Assembly (NCBI RefSeq): GCF_018143015.1
Contig: NC_054747.1
Location: 33,447,733-33,511,732 of the forward strand
Direction: 5' to 3'
Source of the DNA: Lytechinus variegatus
Taxonomy: Eukaryota; Echinodermata; Echinoidea; Temnopleuroida; Toxopneustidae
Length of the DNA stretch: 64,000 bases
A program made the position numbers and the translations under genes. The notes under the pieces are model-generated. The model saw only the letters and a list, made by a program, of their open reading frames with translations. It ran no database searches and was not told the DNA's origin. This document shows, in pieces, positions 34,301-46,300 of the stretch; position 1 is the first letter of the stretch; each line of letters starts with the position of its first letter.

Positions 34301-37300
34301 AAGTTTTGAATCTTAATTCAGAGGAGTTTATAATAAAAGATCTAGATGAAAATGTTCTTCTACTATCTTTAAAAAAAAACTCATACAGGCATAGAACTAT
34401 ACTTTCTCTCCCATTGCTTTCATAAACAGTAAATAAGAAAATGTTGTTTTCTCTACGGCTTATGTTAAAATTCTAAGTTACAACTTACAAAATCATTTAC
34501 CACTTTCCAATGATTATTTTTACATAAATTTAAAGGAAAATGAGAATGTTATATGAATACTATGCATGTAGCACTGCCAGGAGTTAGACAAGTTAAAGAT
34601 ATTCAATACTTAACTTCCTGTAAATTTTAGCAAAAAGTCACTTTTTTTAAATGCACATATGTTCTGACATAATTTTTTTTGTAAATTAATAGGCCCTAGA
34701 GGAAAGAAATGAAAAAAATAAAATCATCTTAAATGATCATGTTCTTTCCTCAATTGGTCTAAAGTAAAAGCACCAAGTTTCAACCTGCACTAAGCATGTC
34801 CACTTCCTACTCAGTTGAAGTTTTAAAACTAATCCAGAGGAGTTTATAATAAAAGATCTAGATAAAAGTGTTCTTTTACTATCTTTGAAAAAAAAAGAAA
34901 TCACAGTCATAGAACTATACTTTCTCTCCCATTGCTTTCATAAAGAGTAAGATGAAGAAATGCTGTTTCCTCTATGGCTTACGTTAAAATTCTAAGTTAC
35001 ATGTAGATCTTACAAAATCATTTACCACTTTCTAATGATTATTTTTCTTAAATTTAAAGGAAACTGAGAATGTTATATGAATACTAAAACACCGCCAGGA
35101 GTTAGACAAGTTATAGATATTTTACAATGCTTATACTTCCTATAAATTGCAGCAAAAAAATATTCTCTCTCTCCTTTGGCCATCGAGGTAATTCTTGCAC
35201 ACGTGTGTCAACGAAGATATAGATGAGAACATTTGGGTTTATATTTTTTTCGAATCATTATTCCTCTTCAGCATCAACGGCATTGCTTATAAGAAGAAGC
35301 ATAATAAGAGTATGTAGGCTAACATATAGTATATATTTTTTTTTTCCGATGGACCTCTAAGTTGCTTGCTTATAAAAGATTAATGATTTTGATACATGTC
35401 GACAAAATATAAAGTTGTTAAGACCTCTCAATTTCCTCACTGCTCTCAGACATATCAATCAGTGTATACTTGCCACACCCTGGACTCCTTTTCCTTGCAG
35501 TAAAGTACGACGTTAATCCCCTCTACGACGATCTTTGTTGACAATTTCTTGTGTTTCCTCAAGTTGTACGCAGTTTTCGCGAGGATGTTACGACGATCTT
35601 TCAGGACTGGGGGCAAATCTGTACGTACAGAGATCCTTCTAGCTTCTTGTCCCTCTACTCTAGGGGGGCGTCTGGATTCGAAGGTTGACAGAATTCTGTT
35701 GCGTTGGTGCATGTATACCATCTTGGCAATTATTGGTTGGGGAATGCCCTCCGTCTGTCTCCTCTGGGGCAAGCGGTGGGCATTTACGAAAGCTACCGAA
35801 TCCGCCTCTTCTCTCGTTAATCCAATGTAGACAAGCGTTTCCTTTAAGACTTCGTACACGTTTTCTTCTCTTTTCTGTTTGACTCCGTAGAAAAGCAGAT
35901 TACTCTTTCGTTGGTAAATCTCTGCCAGCATCATTTTGTCCTTAATTTCCTTCATTTCTTTCTGCATCTTCTGTTCGAGTTCGGGAATTGTTTTCTTCTC
36001 TAGATTCAGTATGTGAGCGTTGCTGTCTTCTGCTGCTTTTTCTAAGTCGTTTACTTTTTTCGTAATTGAAGCAATATTAGTCTGAATATTGTCCAATTTC
36101 TGACACACTTTTGTTGAGAACTCGGTGAGAGTTTTGTGTAGGTCAACGAGAGTGAGGTTCGAAACCTCACCGGGCGGTTTCTCACCGCTGGGCACGGTCT
36201 GTTGCATTGTACTCCGGTCGTGCGAAGAACATGGGCGTTGGTTCGTTGAATCCATGCTTTCGGCAGACAAGCCTTTACTTCTCAAATTGTATATATTGGA
36301 CATGAAAAACGAGAAAATGCCAGAAAAGATTACCCAAAGATGAAAGTCAATGTCTATAGTAGATTGCCAAGGTGAAAAAGAATGATAATTCCGGATGAAA
36401 CAGCTACCAATCCATTAAAAAGTGTGGTTTTCTGCGGGAGCTCACTAAACGGACACCTCACGCTACGACGGCCATGCTTAATAAAGTAGTATGCATGTAG
36501 TCATGGTAGTTGTGGTTGTAAAAGAGAGTTAGCCATCTTCTGAATTCTTGAAAATAATCCCACACCATTTATATCTTAATTGTATCTTATTTGTAAAATT
36601 TGTTTTCGCTTATGTCAAATGTAATCATAATGTTGAATTTATGTTACAAGTAAGTCTGCAGAGTGTAATGGGGTGTGTGTGTGTGGGTTTGGGTGCTTCT
36701 GTGTGTTTGTGTGTTTCTGATGAGGTTTGGGACTTTTAAAGGTTTATTTCTTGTATATTTTGCATATTATGTATTTTATAATTTGTATGTAATTTGATTA
36801 ACAGGGCCCAATTGCAAACCAGCTTTTTATCTTTGTTAATGTTTTTTTATCGTGTATAGCTGAATTGGCCACCCTGTATAAAGATGTGAAATAAATAAAT
36901 AAATAAAAATAATGCTTCCTGTATGAACGGTCATCTTGTGAGCAATGCTTTTAAGCCCTTTTCACAATTGATGTACGACCTGTTTACGACCGCCTGCAAC
37001 AATTTTTTTCTTGTTGTTGCACGATCGATCCCTTGGTGTCTTGCGAGCACTCGCAGTCGTTGTAGACAATCGCACGAACTCGAGGTGGTCGGAGGTGGTC
37101 GTGACTGGTCGCATCTGAACTTTGAACATGTTCAAAATCCAAACGCGATCAAATACGATCGTTTCACTCGCATCAGGCCGTACCCGGGGTCGTACCATCG
37201 GTCGGGCGATCATCGTGCAAGTGTTGTTCAACGTTGTACGATTTGGTGCGAGAGGTGGCACAACTAAGTAATCGCATTTACTTGACTGGAGGCAATAATA

Positions 37301-40300
37301 TGGGCCATAAAATTGTAGCAAGACCGGTCGCAACGGCTTCCAACATTGCACTACCTTTTCATTATATGCGACCGTTCTACTAGAAATCCCTCGTGCATCA
37401 CTCGCATGTGATCGCACGAGCACAATAAAAGCATATGCGACTTACTCGTGCAATGGGATTTACTGGTTGTTTTTGTTGTGCGGCAGCTGTTGCAACTGTG
37501 AAAGCCTCTGTGCGATCTTATGAGATGACTGGCGATTGATGCCTGTTGCACGACCAAAAGGTCGCAAATGGTCGTACGTTAATTGTGAAAGGGGCTTGTT
37601 TATCATCTTGTTAAAATCGTGTCACTAGATTCCCGCATTGTTGTTATATAGTGATGTTTGTCTTCCGTTGGAAGCTCTGTGACCACGAAGACTGGTTTAT
37701 TGCCTTATTGTCAATATTTCACCTGTTCAAGGGTTGTAAGAATGATCTGTTTACACTAAGGTTATCTTTCTGTGTCCAATTTTAGTTTAAACTTTATTTT
37801 TTTTGAGGTTCTATGATATTCGTAGGCATGAGTAATATCTCCCCACATTAATCACTTACCTATAACTCTCAAGTCCGTATAGCCTCTTTCCGTATCAACA
37901 TCCATGGTATCAATCCCCACAACTTGGCATGAGTAGGTTGTCTCGTCCTGAACAGTTACATTTCTGATGATCAAACTGTAGTCCTTGGTGATGCTGAACC
38001 TCTCAAAGCCCGTTACAGGATCTGTAATGCCCCTATAATATCGGGCTACGAGCGATGCTCCGTCGTCTGGTGCTCCTGTAAACATGGTAAAGGTGTGTTT
38101 GTACCAGTAGACTGCAAGTGCAGGAACGGAGAAATTACAGGGTAGGGAGATATTTCTGCCTCGCACCGCTGTTAAACTCTCCTCTGTTTGAAGCCTGAAT
38201 GCTGCATGTAAATGAGGACAAAAGGGCAATCATATACCAGTATACGCCAACAAACTCACACCAGACGCATATATACATATAGTCCCACACACACACCCAA
38301 ACCCACCCTCATCCACACCCTTTATTTTCACCCTCGCACTCAAACGCACACCCTCACATACACACACATCCTCAAATCACAGATCCCCAATGTAAGGAAA
38401 ACATATGTCATGAACAAATAGTTATTATACTGGCCTGAAAGACTATGGTTGTCCAAAATGATTTGAAGCCATTTTTATATGGTTAGTGTTAACGCTTGGA
38501 TGATCAGAAAGTATTATTTTAGTGATGTAAATTTTGATTTGTGCCGAAGTAAGGTATGACAACAATGGAAGAACTCAGGGGCCGATTACACGAAAGGGTC
38601 TTTGCAAGGACCGTCTTTCGTGTCGCCCATCGTTTATGATAAGCTGTATGCGGGGTATTTCTGAAATGTATGATAAACAAATAAAATTCAATAGCTAGCA
38701 TTCAAATCAATTTTGATACGATTTCATGATATATCACATCATTTTACATACAAATATTTTGTTAACTTCAACGAATGAAGAAAATATATTTGCTGGTAGT
38801 TTATTTAAAATGCGTTTCACATGGAGCATCATAATAAATGGGCGACACGAAAGACGGTTCTTGCAAAGACCCTTTCGTGCAATCGGCCCCAGGTGTTGAT
38901 AATGTTACAATACCACAAGGGTTGCATTTAAAATCCATTTTAAAACATTTTCATTACGATTGTTTAATGATTATTATTCATGAGTGCAATAGTTCCGAAT
39001 ACTACATCAGCGTGCAAAATAAAAGAATCTTTTCAACGATGAGGCTTCCCGTCGCTGAATAGGAGACTAGTAGGAGTTTAGATCTACTCTGGTCTAACTT
39101 AAGCTTTTTTTTCTTTTGAAAACATTATCTTACCTGCGCATGGCGTGTGTACGTAGCGCAGTGATGGGGTATATGCTTATCCATTTATTGTGAAAGTCCG
39201 TATGAGGCACTAAGCAGGCCATTAATATGCCAACTATGGAACCATATATCTATTCGAGATTTGTCTAATACATGCATACTTTCAACCAATCAGAACACAG
39301 GAAACTATTCATCTAAACATCTGCCCCCATTGACCCAAGCCCGGGCCCAAGCCAAGCTCATTTAGTTGCATGGAGTAAGCGGACCAAGCTGCCATTATTC
39401 CATGAATTCATACCAATCTAGCCAATACATGTATAGTTTACTTTTAACCAATAAGATCACGAGAAACTATACATCTATACCACTATTCCGCTCAAATATG
39501 CATCCATTCCATGGCAGTCCAACCAATACATGTATCGTTTTAACAAATCAGAAAACGAAAAACTATACATCTATGCTGACGATGATTGTCGGTATAATAA
39601 AGTTCTTTTGGTAAACCTAGTCACCGAGTTCAGTGTGTGTGCTCGTTGGAAAAAAGGTCAATACTCGACCTCCAGACCTATGCCACTCGCAGGCAATGAA
39701 GTCATCCCGGGGGTGGGGGGCAGTCAACTATTTTACCGTACACATTCGTGACAAAAACACGCGTTTAAAGGGGTGTTTTTTCAGTTTTGGACGCGGTCCG
39801 CGCGTGGACTCGTTAAGGGTATCAAAAACATTGATTTTTAAGAAAAAAGGGCAGTCAACTATATTGCCGTACACACTCATGACCAATAAAACGCGTTTAA
39901 AGGGGTGTTTTTTTCAGTAAATTGGACGAGGTCCGCGCGTGGACTCTTTAAGGGTATCAAAAACACTGATTTTCAAGAAAAAGGGTGGTTTTGAAAGAGT
40001 AGTCAATGGTCAATCGCGAGGTCAAACGTATTAAGGGTATTTCCCCCCCAAAAAAAAATTTAAGACTAGCCAAAAGTGTTTAGGGTAGTTTTTTACCCCC
40101 AAGCTTTTTCCCCTGAGGTCATATTTTGGCGACAACTTATTTAGGGGCCAAAATGTGTAAATAATGCCCGCGAAAAACCTTTTTAGGGGGTTATTAATAG
40201 CACACAGAGAAAAACTCGTTTAGGGGGTCTTTGGAAATTCCTTGGTCACGCGAGTGTACAGCAATATATTTGGCTGCACCCACCCCCCCCCCCCGGGTCA

Positions 40301-43300
40301 TTGTCCTACTGAGGAAAAGTGATGGATTGATTTAATAATTATGTTGTCTTTGGCTAAACTGGAATGATTGCCTAGATGTTGAGCGGAATGATGCCATAGA
40401 TGCATAGTTTCTCGCAATCTGATTGGTTGAAACTATACATGTATTGACTGGATTTGCATGAACATGATGAATGCATGACTGTATAGTTGAGCGGAATAGT
40501 TGCATAGGTAGTTTCTCGTGATGTGATTGGCTAAAACTATACATATATTGGCTAGACTGGCATGATGCATAAATTATAGTGGAGTGGAATAGAGGCATAT
40601 ATGAAAAGTTTCTCGTGATCTGATTGGCTACAAATATTAGCGGGACTGGTGTGGATGTATCGATGTGTGATTGCGCGGAATAATGGCAGTTTGGCCTGCT
40701 TAATATTATCCATGCCGCTAAATGAACTTGGCTTGGGTCAGTGGGATAGATATTTAGTTTCCTGCATTCTGCTTGGTTAAAACTATGTATTGGACAAATC
40801 TGGAATGCATGTATGGTTTCATAGCTGTTACATTAATGGCCTGTTAAACCCCTCGTAGGCGCAGGCCATGGTGCGCAGACTGTGCACCTTTATTCAGTTT
40901 TGGGTCTGTTGCACTTCTCGAGCGTGCAGCAGGCGTCTGTTGCATGGCTGTCATGTGTCGGCGTGCTACAACTGATTCATCTGAATATCATGTGGCGTGA
41001 ATGAATCCAATCAGCTACACACAAGCACACACCCAAATACATTCAACTACCGGTATAAAAACGTGTTACACGGTATGTTCGTAACTCGGTATGGAATGAA
41101 ACATCCCCTTCTTTCCATGCCTTTTCATTCTAAGTTATTCAAAAGAGAAAAGACCAACGTCGAGGTAGATGTAAACAATTACGACAAAAGGTTTAGACCT
41201 CCATATCATCGGCATGATGGGTATTCATATTCCTTGGATGGGTATGGACTCAATATTGTTGATATAAAGCAACCCATTGATCATGTGACGCAGGTGTGCG
41301 TGAATAAATCCGAAAGGTCTTAGAGTCACGGCTTAACCCTAAGAAGACCCCCCCCCCACACGACTTTTTCCGCGATTAATCCGCCGCGCAAATTCTTTTG
41401 ACCGCGTCACTCTCTGACTTTTTACTTCCAAGTCTCGCGCAACTTTTGAGACCAAAATTGTGTCCACCAGGTACGCGATTTCAAAATTACACAACATTTC
41501 GTAAGTGCATACGGACCCAAAATTACTTAAAAACGTGGATTTGTGTATAAATCCAATGTAAATGGTGTTTTTAGCCAAAATTCATTAATGTATCATTATT
41601 TTTCCTTTAACGCTTAAAATCAATTAATTTTATCTTTTTTATGGTCAAAATAAAGTCCCTGACGATTTCCATGAAAAAAAAAATAAAAACAAAAAGTTAA
41701 AACACAAAGAAATACATAAGAAATTTATAAAAGAATAAAAAACATAAGAAAATAAATGTGATGTTGAAACTTTTGAAAAATAGATTTGATAAGATGCCTA
41801 TCGAGAGCATGTGAAAGAAAAAAAATCATTTTAGGGGCATTATTTTATTAATTAATCCTTCCTTATTTTCTCAGAGTGGCGTTATGCCTTCAATATTCAA
41901 ATCGCCTCCCCCATAAAAAAGAGTACTCCAGGCTTGACATAAAATTATATGACTTGCACAGATAAAGGAAAATCAGAAAAAAAAATGAAAAATTAGCACA
42001 ATCGAACTATTTATCACGAAGTTTTAACATTTTAAAGATTTGCATTATACCTCTAAAATAATTCTTTCGCCAGTCGTCAATGAGCAAGCTGATGATGTCA
42101 TATCATCACTTGTTCTTTTGTGTTTCATGACATGAATTATGTTTATTCACATTTTCTCCACGAAGAACTCAAAAGGAATGAATTGACAACTGATAAATGC
42201 ATTCAGATATTCATTGCTGCAACTTGTTTAAATAACTTGTTTAAATAAAAGAGAAATTGATCGTGCACGATGTAAGGAAATGTGAAACAATTATGAATTC
42301 ATTTAATAACGTAAAAAAAAGATTTGTGCAGATGTGACATCAACAGCCCACCTAATGAAGGGTTAAGACGTTTATGTTGAAGTTGAAGATTCAATAACTT
42401 AAATATTTGTAATCCGATTTTTATGGTGCTTTCATCATTTTTCTTTGTAAATTTTATTCTATTTATTTGGATGTGATCATTTTCAGAAACTCGTTTAAGA
42501 GGAAAGTTAAGTTTAAAAGTGAAGTTTTTTGTTTGTTTCAAACTCACAAGAAGAATCGAGTCCAGAATTACGTGCATGTATTTTTGTTGTTGATCTATAT
42601 TTTCTTTTGTTCTTACTATTGTATGTTTGTATTTTATGACAGGGCCGTTGTGGAAAGCAGTTTTAAAACTGTCAATGCCACCCTTTATAAATAAAACAAC
42701 AAATAAAAAAAAGAATAACCAAATAAACGTTTTCACTGGACCCTTCGGAAGAACAGCCTGAGGCTGATAAGGCCGATCTAGCACAAGAGTGGAGAATATA
42801 TTTTTCAAAAGTTATTTGCAATATTTGCAGCTTTTATTTACAACGGGCTTGTCTCTGGATTCGTTTTAGATTTCTGTCACAATATTCGCTTTTAAGAACA
42901 TTGTATGAGCAATTAACCTGGCATTCATAACTAGTGCTTGGCTTCACAGTAATTAGACTCTACTCCGATCATTTTCTATAATAACGGTAAAGAATTTTTT
43001 AAATGATGCAGATATACATCTCTTGAATGTTCAGGTCGAGACATATTTGGGGGGTACCTAGATTTGAAAGACTTAGACCTAAACTTTCAATTCGCAATGG
43101 TTTTAATTGGACCTTAAGTTTATTGACATACAAATAATTCCACATCTGCTCCTGAAAGGTATTTTTATTAGCAATCATGAACCACTGATTAAAAAAGTTT
43201 GAAGTAGACATTTTGGTGCATAAAATACGGGGTATTTACGAGTATATGACGTCACAGATCAAAAAACTCAAACTTCTAATACATTTCTTAATCTTTGATG

Positions 43301-46300
43301 GGTTTTCAGCAAACCTTCACCAATCTATCTTTTCTGCTATTTTCACAGTAAACCATTTTCAGGGTGAATTTCCCCTTCAAAACAGGTTGATAGGATGGTA
43401 CCTATAGAAACACCTACAAATTTAAATCCCTGATTCGCTACACATTTCAAAATTCATGCGGTAACCGTTACCATAGAAACTAGTTAAGGAACCTGATATC
43501 CACTGGGACTAGCTGCAATGAGGTATTACTCTGAAAAAATAACACTAGTTGCTGTTATTATATCATTTACATTAAATTATAAATGTATCATATCAATATC
43601 TTTTCTATCCATTATGATGTTGAAATATGAAAAAGTTACTTTTATTACAGAACGTTTCGTTATTTTTTCTGTTTTCCAAGTTATGCAAGTGGTTCAAAGA
43701 AATCCCGAACTCGTCTATTTCAGTATGTCAATGGTAGCTCATATTGGTGTTTACATTACAATTCGTTGATATACATGTATGTCATAAAGTGCTGTTCTAC
43801 TATACAAACTGGCCAAGATAAAACATTTCAGCACTTAGTAATTGAAATAATTTTGGCATGAAAATGTTTAATCATATAAAGGATAAAGTATAGACCTAAA
43901 ATGATTTATTTTAATCCAAATAATATCTCATCAGTTCCTAATACACTTTTTGTCGATAGGAGTCATTCGAGGTCAATAATTATGACTAATATAAACTGGA
44001 AAGGCTCTATCTTTTCCTTTGCTGATCTATAGGATGTCTGATCTTTACCTCTGTCATTTTTACCTCTGCCATTATTACCTCTGCCATTTTTACCTCTGCC
44101 ATATTTGCCTCTGCCATTATTACCTCTGCCATTTTAACCTCTGCCATTTTTACCTCTGCCATTTTTACCTCTGCCATTTTTTACCTCTGCCATTTTTACC
44201 TTTGCCATTATTACCTCTGCCATTTTTACCTGGCACCCTTATTACTATGATTCATCATTCTTCATGTTTTTAACCAGTTCTTCTTTCTCTGTTATATATA
44301 ATTTCTGTTTACTTAAATAAAATTAATGAAGTCAATTATCATTACAAAGCCTTAGAACGCTGTATCAATAATCTCCACGTGTACATTAACCTGAGTTGTG
44401 ATGAGAACTCAAGAAAATACGACATTCATAACAGCAACACGTGTGCGTCATAGTGCGTTGTCAACTGGGGTCAAACGTTACGTGGGTTTCCCCAAACCGA
44501 TCAGTAATCTATATTTAGGCTCTCAATGGTGGATATCCTTGCCAAGATTGTGGTGCAGCTGTACATGCATCCATGAATACAGTCTGATTATGCTATATCT
44601 CGTTCATTTCATTTTCCACGCTCGACACTATTGTGTTTTAGCACACACATTATCTACGAATTTCACATGCTTAAATATTGTACATTTATTTTCAAACATT
44701 TGGCTGATCTTTTAAAGTCAGGTTTAGAAAATTATTTAATAAACTGAACGACAGAAGTATTAGAGAGCTATGTCCACAGTCCCCTAATTTGCATACAGAC
44801 CAGGATGTGCATATAATTGTTTGATAAAAATAAGTTAAATTTATGTCATAAGCTGTTTCATCCCATTTTAATGAAATGTTGGTCGCTATGCTGTTTGGAT
44901 TTACATGAATTTTTCCAAATTTATTTTCCAAGTTTATTCAAATAAACTTTTGGATGGGGTTAGTTTGTCGCTAATATGATCCTGAGCCCTTTCTCATTAT
45001 ACTTTCTAAAACTATATCTTTGGAAACTGGTTCAAGAAACCAGTTTTGAAGATCACTTTGCTATAGTGTTCCCACCAGAAAGTGGTTTTCGTAATCACTT
45101 CGCGTATAGCGATCATGGAAAATACATCACCATTGTCATGATTGTTGTTTTCCGAACATGTTTGGAAGATCGCTTCAAAGACCGCTTCGAGCGTTTTCAT
45201 CACACGTTAACTAATTTCTACGAAACAAGTTTCATTTTCTCTAGTTTTAGGATGATAATGAGAACGTGGTTAATAGACCCCTTTCTCATTACCGTCCTAG
45301 AATTCCAGTCTACCATATATAACACCTTTTAAGATATTATTTCTACACCATGTCAAATGGACTACAACCATTCTTTAAAAAGAGGCCTATATAAACTTTT
45401 GAAGGCATTTTGGGGTAAAAGTTAGGAACCAGAATATTTCACATGATCCCAATATGCTCAATTCGATTAGATCGGTTTCCAGTCTGACTTCTCAGGGGGT
45501 TTTTTAACACCCAATTTGCATAAACAAATTACTAGCAAATTTAATATTTATAATCTTCTTTCTAGCAGATTTATAATATTTGATTACATTTTACATGTTG
45601 ATAATGCAAAGTCCTACATTCATAAAGTGTACCATTTGTGAAAGGTTGCTCTTCTCATTTAAAATTACTTGATTATCCAAATTTATGCATATTTTGCAGA
45701 ATCGTGCTATAACCTGATAAATTCAACTCTAATACTTTTTTATTTTTCATACAGATATGATTTACAGCTTTATGAATAGTTGTTCGAGCCCTAAAATCAT
45801 TTTGAAAAATTATGTGATATAGGCCTATTTTTCTATGAATTTCTTATTTATTCATTTCTATTTCTACCACTTGTTTTCTAGTAGGCTTACATAATTTCAT
45901 TATTGTCGTGATTCTATAACATTTGTCAACTTAATGCCTAGAATCTTAGAAGCAAAGATCCCGGTGATTATGAGTCATATTTTTCCAAATGTTTGATATA
46001 ATGGATACTTGTATGCAAGTATGCAATACTTAGTAGAAAAAACCTCTTCACAATTCAATGTTCAATTTGAAATAAAACTTTTTTAAAAAAAATATTTGAA
46101 GAACTATGGATGTAATTATACTTATATTGTAATAATTGCATATAAAACAAATGAAAACAATTTCATCTAGGTGAGCTTCATTCATCAGGCATCTTGCACC
46201 AGAAAAATTACAAGGTAAGAATTTATTTTCTGAAATTGTAAATAAGGTCACAGTAACAAGGATTTGTATATATGTGTAGATAATATTACAGTATTTTGTA

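Noticed and set aside
39128-39200. Possible minus-strand first exon ending CAG|GTAAGA near 39133
   Set aside because: The donor is good, but no signal-peptide frame precedes it and it lies at the edge of the 1.6-kb inverted repeat. The exon at 47294-47365 fits much better.
42299-42808. 169-codon minus-strand frame with a hydrophobic stretch
   Set aside because: AT-rich and no homology. It overlaps a fold-back element and lacks splice support in the receptor intron.
44046-44231. CRISPR-like array
   Set aside because: Units are contiguous 15-mers with no spacers, in animal DNA; it is a minisatellite.
44976-45332. 118-codon plus-strand frame
   Set aside because: No domain or splice context; flanked by repeated CCCTTTCTCATTA words, so probably a repeat.
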